Positions 1 through 5,553 of a stretch of 5,553 nucleotides of DNA are shown here, piece by piece. The stretch is taken from positions 1-5,553 of the forward strand of contig DFGM01000150.1 of assembly GCA_002371755.1 (NCBI GenBank), given 5' to 3'. The position numbers and the translations under genes are program-made. How positions within the stretch are numbered: the stretch's first letter is position 1; each line of letters opens with the position of its first letter. This DNA is from Verrucomicrobia bacterium UBA3750. GTDB lineage: Bacteria; Verrucomicrobiota; Kiritimatiellia; RFP12; UBA1067. The notes under the pieces are model-generated. The model did not search any database. It saw only the letters and a program-made list of their open reading frames with translations, and was not told the DNA's origin.

Positions 1-2
1 AC

Positions 3-1529
3 GTGATCCTCGACAAGAAGTTCGGTTCGCCCCAGATCACCAAGGACGGCGTGACGGTGGCAAAGGAGATTGAGCTCCCCGATCCGTTCGAGAACATGGG
101 TGCGCAGATGGTGAAGGAAGTCGCCTCGAAGACGAATGATGTCGCGGGCGACGGCACGACCACCGCAACGCTTCTCGCGGAAGCCATCTACCGCGAAGGA
201 CTCAAGAACCTCACCGCCGGCGCCAACGCCATGGCCCTCAAGGCAGGTATCGACAAGGCAACCGCAGCAGTCGTCGACTCCATCGCCAAGCAGGCCAAGA
301 AGGTAAAGAGCACTGATGAAATCACACAGGTCGCAACCATCTCCGCCAATGGCGATACCGAGATCGGCAAGATGATTTCCGACGCGATGGACAAGGTGGG
401 CAAGGAAGGCACCATAACCGTGGAAGAGGCCAAGACGCTCGAATCCACGCTGGATGTCGTCGAAGGCATGCAGTTCGACAAGGGTTATCTCTCGCCTTAC
501 TTCGTCACCTCGCCCGAGGACATGGAGTGCGAGCTTGAGAACCCCTTCATTCTCCTCTTCGAGAAGAAGATTTCCAACCTCCAGGACATGCTTCCCCTGC
601 TTCAGGCCGTTGCGAAGACTGGCCGTCCGCTCATGATTATCGCGGAAGACGTGGAAGGCGAAGCGCTCGCCACGCTCGTGGTGAACAAACTGCGCGGCAC
701 GTTCCAGGTGTGCGCGGTGAAGGCGCCAGGCTTTGGCGACCGCCGCAAAGCGATCCTCGAGGATATCGCAGTTCTCACTGGCGGGCGCCTCATCAGCGAG
801 GATATCGGCGTGAAACTCGAATCCGTGCAGCTCACCGATCTCGGTCGCGCCAAGAAGGTGGTCGTGGACAAGGATAACACCACGATTGTCGAAGGTCTCG
901 GCAAGCCTGCCGACATCAAGGCCCGCACCGAGCAGATCAAGAAGCAGATTGAAGATACGACGAGCGACTACGACCGCGAAAAGCTCCAGGAGCGTCTCGC
1001 GAAGCTCGCAGGCGGCGTCGCGCTCATCAAGGTGGGTGCGGCAACGGAAGCTGCCATGAAGGAGAAGAAGGACCGCGTCGACGACGCACTGCACGCGACC
1101 CGCGCAGCCGTCGAAGAAGGCATTGTGGCCGGTGGCGGCGTAGCCTACCTCCGCGCACAGAAGGCAATCTCCGCACTCGCCCTTGAAGGCGACGAGAAAG
1201 TCGGCGCCAGCATCGTCGAACGCGCAATTGAAGCTCCTTTGAGGAAGCTCGTGGACAATGCCGGACAGGAAGCCGCGCTTGTGATCGCCAACGTGAAGAA
1301 GGCGACCGGCACGAACGGCTACAACGTCCGCACCGGCGAATATGCCGATTTGCTGAAGGCAGGCGTAGTGGATCCTGCGAAGGTGACGCGTTCGGCCCTG
1401 CAGAATGCGGCATCCATCGCCGGGCTCCTGCTCACCACCGACTGCATGGTCACGGATCTTCCCGAAAAGAAGGATTCGTGCGGCTGCGGCGGTCATGGCG
1501 GCGCACCCGACATGGGCGGCATGATGTAA
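3..1529 (+). CDS. groEL: Chaperonin GroEL (60 kDa, Hsp60), 5'-truncated by the window edge
   Basis: ATP-driven cytosolic chaperonin that folds proteins inside a double-ring cage with GroES. The reading frame is open from base 3 to the TAA at 1527-1529. The first full codon (GTG) is an internal Val, not a start, matching E. coli residue 38, so about 37 residues are missing upstream. With an offset of 37 the catalytic aspartates align without gaps: D15, D50 in GDGTTT and D361 correspond to E. coli D52, D87 and D398. The order is equatorial (to about 96), intermediate (97-153), apical (154-339), intermediate (340-371) and equatorial to the end. GDRRK and VVAGGG-like (IVAGGG) motifs are present. 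Inferred full length is about 545 residues, normal for the family. The tail is odd: CGCGGHGG precedes DMGGMM, adding two Cys and one His to the usual Gly-Met tail. Promoter and any groES lie outside the window. Identification is very secure. Confidence 0.98.
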   Translation: MILDKKFGSPQITKDGVTVAKEIELPDPFENMGAQMVKEVASKTNDVAGDGTTTATLLAEAIYREGLKNLTAGANAMALKAGIDKATAAVVDSIAKQAKKVKSTDEITQVATISANGDTEIGKMISDAMDKVGKEGTITVEEAKTLESTLDVVEGMQFDKGYLSPYFVTSPEDMECELENPFILLFEKKISNLQDMLPLLQAVAKTGRPLMIIAEDVEGEALATLVVNKLRGTFQVCAVKAPGFGDRRKAILEDIAVLTGGRLISEDIGVKLESVQLTDLGRAKKVVVDKDNTTIVEGLGKPADIKARTEQIKKQIEDTTSDYDREKLQERLAKLAGGVALIKVGAATEAAMKEKKDRVDDALHATRAAVEEGIVAGGGVAYLRAQKAISALALEGDEKVGASIVERAIEAPLRKLVDNAGQEAALVIANVKKATGTNGYNVRTGEYADLLKAGVVDPAKVTRSALQNAASIAGLLLTTDCMVTDLPEKKDSCGCGGHGGAPDMGGMM

Positions 1530-1538
1530 TGATAATGA
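1527..1538 (+). other. Four tandem in-frame stop codons ending groEL
   Basis: After the last Met codon the frame reads TAA TGA TAA TGA, four stops in a row with no sense codon between them. Backup stops are known after highly expressed genes, where they limit readthrough. Four in succession is unusual. The next bases lead straight into the hairpin at 1544. Confidence 0.9.
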
Positions 1539-1543
1539 AGGAA

Positions 1544-1570
1544 GCGCCTGCGCAAGCAGGCGCCCTATCT
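1544..1570 (+). terminator. GC-rich hairpin after groEL, possible terminator
   Basis: A perfect 8-bp stem (GCGCCTGC / GCAGGCGC, 1544-1551 and 1556-1563) closes a GCAA loop, a stable GNRA tetraloop. It begins 14 bases after the first groEL stop. The following bases (CCTATCTTT) are only modestly T-rich, so intrinsic termination is plausible but not strong. It could equally serve as an mRNA 3'-end stabiliser or be part of the repeat cluster that follows. Confidence 0.45.
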
Positions 1571-1574
1571 TTAG

Positions 1575-1670
1575 TCGAGGCGGCATCCTGTGAACGCAGG
1601 TGCCGCCTCGATTGCATTCGACTGCAATCGATTGCAATCGAGGCAACGCCTGCCTGCGCAGGTCGTTGCC
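1575..1670. repeat. Cluster of inverted repeats in the convergent groEL/secreted-protein spacer
   Basis: The 153-base gap between the two converging genes carries no gene but much symmetry. First, TCGAGGCGGCA (1575-1585) pairs with its exact complement at 1601-1611, and CCTG/CAGG (1587-1590, 1597-1600) extends the stem past a one-base bulge to a 6-base loop. Second, CGATTGCA (1609-1616) is complementary to TGCAATCG at 1623-1630 and again at 1633-1640; these lie in a near-perfect 10-base tandem repeat and form the palindrome TGCAATCGATTGCA (1623-1636). Third, GGCAACG (1642-1648) pairs with CGTTGCC (1664-1670), enclosing the palindrome CCTGCGCAGG (1653-1662). The first and third hairpins share TCGAGGC at the left and CGCAGGT at the right, offset by 62-63 bases, suggesting diverged copies. 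Roles could be bidirectional termination or a dispersed palindromic repeat. Confidence 0.75.
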
Positions 1671-1682
1671 GCTGCTGTGGCG

Positions 1683-2144
1683 TCAATATACCGTAATCGT
1701 CTCGTAATGTCCAGGTTGCCACACGCGGATTACGGAGCCGTCGGGACGGATTTCATCCACGTAGCGCCCCGCCACCCACACCGTTTCGCGCCTGCCGACG
1801 CCAACAGGTGCAGGCGTGACGACAGCTGGTGTGGATACGACAACCGGCGAAGGCGTTATAGCATCCACCAGGACTCCGCCGACCACGCCACCTACGAAAC
1901 CGGAGAAGAACGGGTCGATGCGGTGGTGGTGATGATGGCGGTGATGCCTTGGCGCCGGGGGTGGAGGCGGCGGAGCCCTGAAGGTGCCATGATGACCGCC
2001 GCCATGGCGCATTCCCCCGCCGGGCCCGCCACGCATCACAGGCGCAGGTCCGCCATGATGGCCGCCAGGCCCGCCGTGCCCCTTCGCAAATACGCCAAGC
2101 GCCGCCATCAGCGCCAGCGCCATAATTACTGTTTTCTTTCCCAT
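1683..2144 (-). CDS. Small secreted Gly/His/Pro-rich protein with glycine zipper and WxxGxY repeat, function unknown
   Basis: Not recognised as a named family. The 153-residue product starts with a type I signal peptide: MGKK, a hydrophobic stretch at about 5-19, and a likely cut after VFA (A20). The mature part is low-complexity: Gly/His-rich 21-53, six prolines 58-63, then RHHRHHHHHR at 66-75. A hydrophobic segment 79-96 has glycines at 82, 86 and 90 (GxxxGxxxG), able to pack in a membrane or against itself. A Val/Pro/Thr linker leads to a C-terminal part with W123xxG126xY128 and W142xxG145xY147, a short internal duplication seen in various secreted WVPGxY-type proteins. Fourteen histidines make metal binding possible, which is inference only. 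The ATG at 2144 is preferred over the GTG at 2162 because an AAAGGAA lies 8 bases before it. It follows icd by 99 bases. Expression and export look likely; function is open. Confidence 0.85.
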   Translation of the reverse strand: MGKKTVIMALALMAALGVFAKGHGGPGGHHGGPAPVMRGGPGGGMRHGGGHHGTFRAPPPPPPAPRHHRHHHHHRIDPFFSGFVGGVVGGVLVDAITPSPVVVSTPAVVTPAPVGVGRRETVWVAGRYVDEIRPDGSVIRVWQPGHYETITVY

Positions 2145-2152
2145 TTTCGTCG

Positions 2153-2159
2153 TTCCTTT
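2153..2159 (-). promoter_or_regulatory. Shine-Dalgarno sequence of the secreted-protein gene
   Basis: AAAGGAA on the minus strand, 8 bases before the ATG at 2144. It decides the start: an upstream in-frame GTG (2162) would place this sequence inside the coding region. It is the clearest ribosome binding site in the window and contrasts with icd, which has none. Confidence 0.7.
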
Positions 2160-2243
2160 CACTTTGCGAGAGGCGTCTTATCGCCCCTACATCATGCTAG
2201 GAGACTTCATGCACGGTTTCTGACAAACTTTTTTACTTTCCCT

Positions 2244-3470
2244 TCAGCGCATCGCCTCGGCAAGAAGATTGCCGAACTCCGAACACTTCACTTCCTTCGC
2301 GCCTTCCATCTGACGGGCGAAGTCGTAAGTGACCGTCTTGGCGGCAATCACCTTATCCATGGCTGCGATAATCTTATCCGCCGCCTCGGTCCAGCCCATG
2401 TATCGCAACATCATTTCGCCGGAAAGAATGAGCGAGCCGGGGTTGACCTTGTCGAGGTTGGCGTATTTGGGAGCAGTGCCGTGCGTCGCCTCGAAGACTG
2501 CAACGCCAGTCTGGTAGTTGATATTCGCACCAGGCGCGATGCCGATTCCGCCAACGGTGGCAGCAAGAGCGTCAGAGACGTAATCGCCATTGAGATTGAG
2601 GGTGGCAATCACGTCATATTCCGCAGGACGGGTCAGTATCTGCTGCAAAAACGCATCACAGATGCAATCCTTGACGGTTATCATGCGCCCTGTCTTCGGA
2701 TTCTTGAACTCGCACCAGGGTCCGTCGCCTATCAACGCAGCCCCGAACTCTCTCCTTGCGAGCTGATAGCCCCAATCGCGGAACGCGCCTTCGGTAAACT
2801 TCTGTATGTTGCCCTTATGGACGAGCGTCACGCTCTTCCGGTCGTTGGCGACGGCATATTCAAGTGCCGCCCGCACAAGCCTCTCGGTTCCTTCAAGCGA
2901 AACCGGCTTGATGCCGATAGACGCCGTTTCGGGGAAGCGTATCTTCTTTACGCCCATCTCGCCAATAAGGAACTCCTTTACCTTCTTTACCTCGTCCGTG
3001 CCGTGCATCCACTCGATGCCAGCGTAGATATCTTCGGTATTTTCGCGGAAAATGACCATATCCGTCAATTCCGGGTGCTTTACAGGAGAAGGCACGCCCT
3101 TGAAATAGCGCACCGGCCTCAAACACACATAGAGATCCAGTTCCTGACGCATCGCCACGTTGATGCTGCGGATTCCGCCGCCCACGGGTGTGGTGAGAGG
3201 ACCCTTTATGCTCACGAGGCAGTCACGGCACGCATCAAGCGTCGCCTTCGGCAACCATTCGCCGGTCGCCTTGAACGCCTTTTCGCCGGCGAGCACTTCG
3301 CGCCACTCAATCTTGCGCTCGCCATTGTAGGCGCTTTCCACGGCGGCGTTCCATACCGTCATCGCAGCCTTGGTGATATCCGGACCTGTTCCGTCGCCTT
3401 CAATGAAAGGAATTACCGGGTTCGCGGGAACAACCAGTTTCCCGCCCTGCATTGTTATCTTTTCGCTCAT
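2244..3470 (-). CDS. icd: Isocitrate dehydrogenase, NADP-dependent, E. coli type
   Basis: Oxidative decarboxylation of isocitrate to 2-oxoglutarate with NADP+, a cytosolic TCA-cycle step; the family forms homodimers. The 408-residue product follows E. coli Icd (416) closely. The substrate-binding motif GGGIRSINVAMRQ gives S102, N104, R108 and R118, matching E. coli S113, N115, R119 and R129. R142 and Y149 lie in FRENTEDIYAG, and K219 in VHKGN. Metal-binding D272, D296 and D300 are all present. NADP-selective K335 and Y336 (GTAPKYA) and Y382 and R386 (TVTYDFARQM) match E. coli K344, Y345, Y391 and R395, so NADP rather than NAD is expected. S102, the AceK phosphorylation site in E. coli, is kept, though no kinase is in view. 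The frame extends upstream to 3551, but homology begins at MSEKITMQ and a TATAAT sits just before this ATG, so 3470 is the start. No Shine-Dalgarno sequence is visible. Confidence 0.98.
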   Translation of the reverse strand: MSEKITMQGGKLVVPANPVIPFIEGDGTGPDITKAAMTVWNAAVESAYNGERKIEWREVLAGEKAFKATGEWLPKATLDACRDCLVSIKGPLTTPVGGGIRSINVAMRQELDLYVCLRPVRYFKGVPSPVKHPELTDMVIFRENTEDIYAGIEWMHGTDEVKKVKEFLIGEMGVKKIRFPETASIGIKPVSLEGTERLVRAALEYAVANDRKSVTLVHKGNIQKFTEGAFRDWGYQLARREFGAALIGDGPWCEFKNPKTGRMITVKDCICDAFLQQILTRPAEYDVIATLNLNGDYVSDALAATVGGIGIAPGANINYQTGVAVFEATHGTAPKYANLDKVNPGSLILSGEMMLRYMGWTEAADKIIAAMDKVIAAKTVTYDFARQMEGAKEVKCSEFGNLLAEAMR

Positions 3471-3477
3471 GCCGCAT

Positions 3478-3483
3478 ATTATA
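3478..3483 (-). promoter_or_regulatory. -10 box (TATAAT) of icd, implying a leaderless transcript
   Basis: A perfect TATAAT on the minus strand, within TATAATATG, in an AT-rich island inside GC-rich DNA. Only seven bases separate it from the icd ATG, so a start site 6-8 bases downstream would fall on or next to the A of ATG. No good -35 hexamer occurs at 15-19 bases spacing. The same nine bases occur before the SDR gene. Confidence 0.6.
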
Positions 3484-3553
3484 TCATATTTGCCGGGTTG
3501 CGGGTAGCGGATTTGGCGCGAAGGTTGGGAGGTAGCGCGAGGTATGCGCATTC

Positions 3554-3572
3554 AAAAAGCTGCCGGACGGCA
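3554..3572 (-). terminator. Weak intrinsic terminator after rmuC
   Basis: Read on the minus strand, TGCCGTCCGGCA (12 bases after the rmuC stop) can fold as a 4-5 bp GC-rich stem with a tight loop, followed two bases later by five T residues. The stem is short for an intrinsic terminator, so the call is tentative. Its place between rmuC and the icd promoter is right. Confidence 0.4.
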
Positions 3573-3584
3573 CGGGTGGCGATG

Positions 3585-4763
3585 CTATTCCCCGTCGGAA
3601 TCCGCAACTTTGATGGATTGGGCCGAGACTACCCCCATGGATTTGAGGTCGCTGAGTCTCTTCATCACATTGCCCTTGCCGGTCGAAAGGCGCTCGTTGG
3701 CGACTTCGTAGGCTTTCACGGCTTTGTCGAGATATGCGCGGGCACCTTCAAACTCGGCAAGGAAACCGTTGAACTTTTTTATCAGCCCTTCCGCAGCCTC
3801 CGTTATCTTGCGTGCCTTCGCGTCTGCATTGTCACGCGCCCACAACGCCGCCACAAGCCGCACGACAGGCATGAGACTGGAGGAATTGACCATCACCACG
3901 TCGCACTTCAGCGCATAGTCCCTGAGCGGCATTTTCTTGCCGTTCACCGTCACGTCGGCCTTCATTGCCATCAGATAGACTTCCTCGAAGGGAATGTACA
4001 TAAGCACCGTCTCCAGCGCTTTCTGTCCCTCGCCGGCCACATTCTTCTGATATTCAGCCTTTTTGAGCTCGTCGACATGGTTTTTGACGGATTCGATGAT
4101 TCTCTTGCGCATTTCCTCGCGGTCCGCGTCATCCTCGGCCGCAACGTATCCGACGTATGACTCAAGGGTGGTCTTCGCATCAATCACAAGCCACCTGCCG
4201 CCCGGCATCTTCACTATGACGTCGGTACGCAAGTCCTTGCGCGCCGACCCGGACGATGCGAATGTCTCCTGGTAGGTGTAGTCGGTATTTTCCTGAAGCC
4301 CGCCCATCTCAAGCACCTTCTTGAGCTGTATTTCGCCCCACTCGCCAGTCACGCGCACATCGGAACGGATGGCCGAAGCAAGGTTGTTCGCCTCCTTCGA
4401 GACGGCGTTGGTTTCGTGGACAAGCCCGTCTATCCTTTCTTTAAGGGCGCCGAGGCGTTCAGAACCTTCGGAGTTGATTTCGTCCACTCTCTTGCGAAAA
4501 GCGGCAAGATCTTTGGCGAAAGGCTCCATTATGCGCGAAATGCCGGAAGAGCCCAACTGGTCGAACTTGCGCGCGCGCTCATCAAGAAGGCGTTCCGAGA
4601 TTTCGCGGAAACGCGCTTCGCTCGCATCAAGCATCGAGGCGAACTGCGCTTTCAACGCTTCTGACGACATGCGATTGGCCGCTCGCTCCGCAAAAAGTGC
4701 ATAGAGCGCTCCACCCGCCACCGACAACGCTATCACAACAACCGCTATTGCAACATATATCAT
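3585..4763 (-). CDS. rmuC: RmuC-family DNA recombination protein (predicted nuclease), membrane-anchored
   Basis: RmuC proteins limit recombination at inverted repeats in E. coli and carry a PD-(D/E)xK-type nuclease fold; the biochemical role is poorly known. The 392-residue product has one N-terminal membrane helix (about 3-24) and then a charged helical, coiled-coil-like region (about 25-135). The RmuC domain follows: GEWGE at 140-144, TDVIVKMP with D181, and IDAK with D195 and K197 as the likely metal and catalytic residues. Next come MYIPFEEVYLMAM (255-267) and VMVNSSSLMPVVRLVAALW (290-308), both characteristic of the family, and a helical tail. It is shorter than E. coli RmuC (475), mainly in the coiled coil. 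The frame is open to 5036, but that extension lies inside the SDR gene and is Cys/Arg-rich, so the ATG before the membrane helix is chosen; AAAAGG lies 10 bases before it. It probably shares a transcript with the SDR gene 32 bases upstream. Confidence 0.95.
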   Translation of the reverse strand: MIYVAIAVVVIALSVAGGALYALFAERAANRMSSEALKAQFASMLDASEARFREISERLLDERARKFDQLGSSGISRIMEPFAKDLAAFRKRVDEINSEGSERLGALKERIDGLVHETNAVSKEANNLASAIRSDVRVTGEWGEIQLKKVLEMGGLQENTDYTYQETFASSGSARKDLRTDVIVKMPGGRWLVIDAKTTLESYVGYVAAEDDADREEMRKRIIESVKNHVDELKKAEYQKNVAGEGQKALETVLMYIPFEEVYLMAMKADVTVNGKKMPLRDYALKCDVVMVNSSSLMPVVRLVAALWARDNADAKARKITEAAEGLIKKFNGFLAEFEGARAYLDKAVKAYEVANERLSTGKGNVMKRLSDLKSMGVVSAQSIKVADSDGE

Positions 4764-4795
4764 CGTATTCAAGCCTTTTACGTAAATTATCGCAC

Positions 4796-5383
4796 TTATC
4801 GCGCCTCGGACGCACTCAGCAAACCGCATATTTCGTTGGCGAGTTCTTCCGGCGCGAGCGCAGAAGAAGCGTCCGCACCCATACGCATGGCACACTCCTC
4901 GAACATTCGTGTGCGCACATGGCCGGGCTCCAGCGCCGCCACACTTATGCCGCGCGGCGAAAGTTCCTTGTCGAGAGCGCGGCACATCGCTGAAAGTGCG
5001 CCCTTCGACGCACAATATGCAGCACCGCCGGCCCACCCTTCACGCGCAGATACGCTGGAGACGGCAACCGCGCGCATCCCGCCTTTCGCATATAGCCGCT
5101 CCTTGACGATAAGCCGCATCAATGAAAGGAAAAGACCGCAATTTACCGAAATAGCCTCCATGAACGCCTCGTCAGACATCTTTACGAGACTCGTCACCGG
5201 ACAAAACCCCGAGGCGAACACGACCGCATCCAGCGGCCCGGCAAACATGCCCTTCCCGCCGCCTTCGGCGATTATGCGCCATTCCGGACGATTTATCGCG
5301 ATAACGCGATGCCCTGCCGCCGCGAGAGCCTTCGCCACCGCGCCGCCTATACCACCTGTCGTACCTGTCACTGCAACATTCAT
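4796..5383 (-). CDS. Short-chain dehydrogenase/reductase (SDR), unusually short
   Basis: NAD(P)-dependent oxidoreductase of the classical SDR type; substrate unknown. The 195-residue product shows the ordered SDR motifs: cofactor-binding T6GxxxG11xG13 after the first strand, FASG at 56-59 in place of NNAG, N81, catalytic S110, Y123xxxK127 (YCASK), and P153G-x-V-x-T. All four members of the Asn-Ser-Tyr-Lys set are present, so it is probably active. It is about 50 residues shorter than a typical classical SDR. The loss is between strand 2 (around 31) and strand 4 (51-56), where strand 3 and its adenine-contacting Asp would be, and at the C terminus. R32 after strand 2 may favour NADP, which is inference. 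The ATG at 5383 gives the canonical MNVAVTG start; an in-frame ATG at 5395 abuts the -10 box and is unlikely. The gene heads a probable operon with rmuC. Confidence 0.92.
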   Translation of the reverse strand: MNVAVTGTTGGIGGAVAKALAAAGHRVIAINRPEWRIIAEGGGKGMFAGPLDAVVFASGFCPVTSLVKMSDEAFMEAISVNCGLFLSLMRLIVKERLYAKGGMRAVAVSSVSAREGWAGGAAYCASKGALSAMCRALDKELSPRGISVAALEPGHVRTRMFEECAMRMGADASSALAPEELANEICGLLSASEAR

Positions 5384-5395
5384 GCTTACGCACAT

Positions 5396-5425
5396 ATTAT
5401 ACCATTCCGTCCCTCCCCTTGTCCA
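5396..5425 (-). promoter_or_regulatory. Sigma-70-type promoter of the SDR-rmuC operon
   Basis: On the minus strand TGGACA (5420-5425, five of six matches to TTGACA) is followed after 18 bases by a perfect TATAAT (5396-5401). The -10 box ends 12 bases before the ATG, so the transcript would have a leader of only about 5-6 bases. No Shine-Dalgarno sequence fits in it. Confidence 0.65.
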
Positions 5426-5475
5426 CTGGGAGAGTTGAGCCCCTGGCAATGGGTTAGTCGGCTGCGCGGATACGC

Positions 5476-5549
5476 GGCGGCGAGGGGTCTCGCCGCCCTA
5501 CCACACCCCAGCGCCGCCCCGGCGGTAGGGCGGGCAGACCCTGCCCGCC
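5476..5549. repeat. Inverted pair of a GC-rich palindromic repeat unit
   Basis: Unit 1 (5476-5502) contains a perfect 9-bp hairpin, GGCGGCGAG/CTCGCCGCC around GGGT, followed by CTACC. Unit 2, read on the minus strand (5549-5524), has the same plan: GGCGGGCAG/CTGCCCGCC with a GGT loop, then CTACC. The two units align along their length with few changes, sharing GGGTCT and GCCCTACC. As a result CCGCCCTACC (5493-5502) is the exact complement of GGTAGGGCGG (5524-5533), so the whole block can also fold as one large cruciform. About 21 bases separate the units. No protein frame explains the block. It looks like a REP-like or dispersed palindromic element, and it could also act as a terminator for a gene beyond the window. 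Confidence 0.7.
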
Positions 5550-5553
5550 GCGG

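Noticed and set aside
1027..1413. A 128-codon minus-strand frame inside groEL
   Set aside because: Arg-rich, no motifs, and fully opposite a strongly conserved GroEL region.
1622..1641. The TGCAATCGA tandem copies as a CRISPR or plasmid iteron array
   Set aside because: Only two adjacent 10-base copies, no spacers, and no cas or replication gene nearby.
1450..1722. Small frames on both strands across the groEL/secreted-protein spacer
   Set aside because: They run through the inverted repeats and into both neighbouring genes in wrong frames. Their sequence is just the translation of the hairpins.
2190..2236. A promoter for the secreted-protein gene built from TTGTCA and TAGCAT on the minus strand
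   Set aside because: The spacing of about 21 bases is too long and the -10 match is poor. A promoter may exist in this gap but I cannot place it.
3471..3551. A 27-residue N-terminal extension of isocitrate dehydrogenase
   Set aside because: It contains the TATAAT promoter element and has no homology to the family; conserved sequence begins at the ATG at 3470.
1590..4160. An 856-codon open frame on the + strand running antisense to the secreted-protein gene, icd and part of rmuC
   Set aside because: The three minus-strand genes happen to share one codon phase, and this frame is the exact complement of their codons. It stays open simply because TTA, CTA and TCA codons are rare in these GC-rich genes. 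The product has no recognisable domain and crosses two intergenic gaps.
4786..4791. GATAAT as a separate rmuC promoter
   Set aside because: No -35-like hexamer lies 16-19 bases upstream, and the close SDR gene makes co-transcription simpler.
4764..5036. A 91-residue N-terminal extension of RmuC
   Set aside because: It overlaps the SDR coding region in another frame, is Cys/Arg-rich, and would bury the membrane anchor inside the protein. The ATG at 4763 fits the family.
4836..5438. A 200-codon + strand frame antisense to the SDR gene
   Set aside because: It lies almost wholly opposite a gene with clear SDR motifs, has Ser/Arg/Pro/Ala-rich composition typical of antisense frames, and shows no domain.

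Overview
This window looks like ordinary bacterial chromosome of high G+C content. It holds the 3' part of groEL on the + strand, facing a run of four minus-strand genes. In their own reading direction these are a short SDR-family oxidoreductase, rmuC, icd (NADP-type isocitrate dehydrogenase) and a small secreted Gly/His/Pro-rich protein. There are no mobility genes, CRISPR arrays, rRNA or tRNA genes that I can see. The protein types and the abundance of GC-rich intergenic palindromes would fit a Verrucomicrobiota/Kiritimatiellota-like (PVC) or similar gut or sediment bacterium. That placement is an impression only, because no marker here settles it.

Layout. Positions 1-1529 are groEL without about 37 N-terminal codons; any groES would lie before the window. 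It ends in four consecutive in-frame stop codons. Positions 1539-1682 are a convergent spacer packed with hairpins. Positions 1683-2144 encode the secreted protein, 2244-3470 icd, 3585-4763 rmuC and 4796-5383 the SDR. Positions 5384-5553 are non-coding, with the SDR promoter and a pair of inverted copies of a GC-rich palindromic unit that reaches the window edge.

How the genes relate. The SDR gene and rmuC are 32 bases apart and probably form one transcript. rmuC is followed by a weak terminator. icd then seems to have its own promoter: a perfect TATAAT lies 7 bases before its ATG, which would give a leaderless mRNA. The SDR gene has the same TATAATATG sequence 12 bases before its ATG. The secreted-protein gene has a clear Shine-Dalgarno sequence instead. 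The genes do not form one pathway: they cover protein folding, the TCA cycle, DNA maintenance, an unknown redox step and an unknown envelope or extracellular role.

I found no convincing new multi-gene system. The points most worth a second look are the intergenic palindromes, the leaderless-type promoters, the Cys/His-bearing GroEL tail, the secreted His/Gly protein with its glycine zipper and WxxGxY repeat, and the unusually short SDR.
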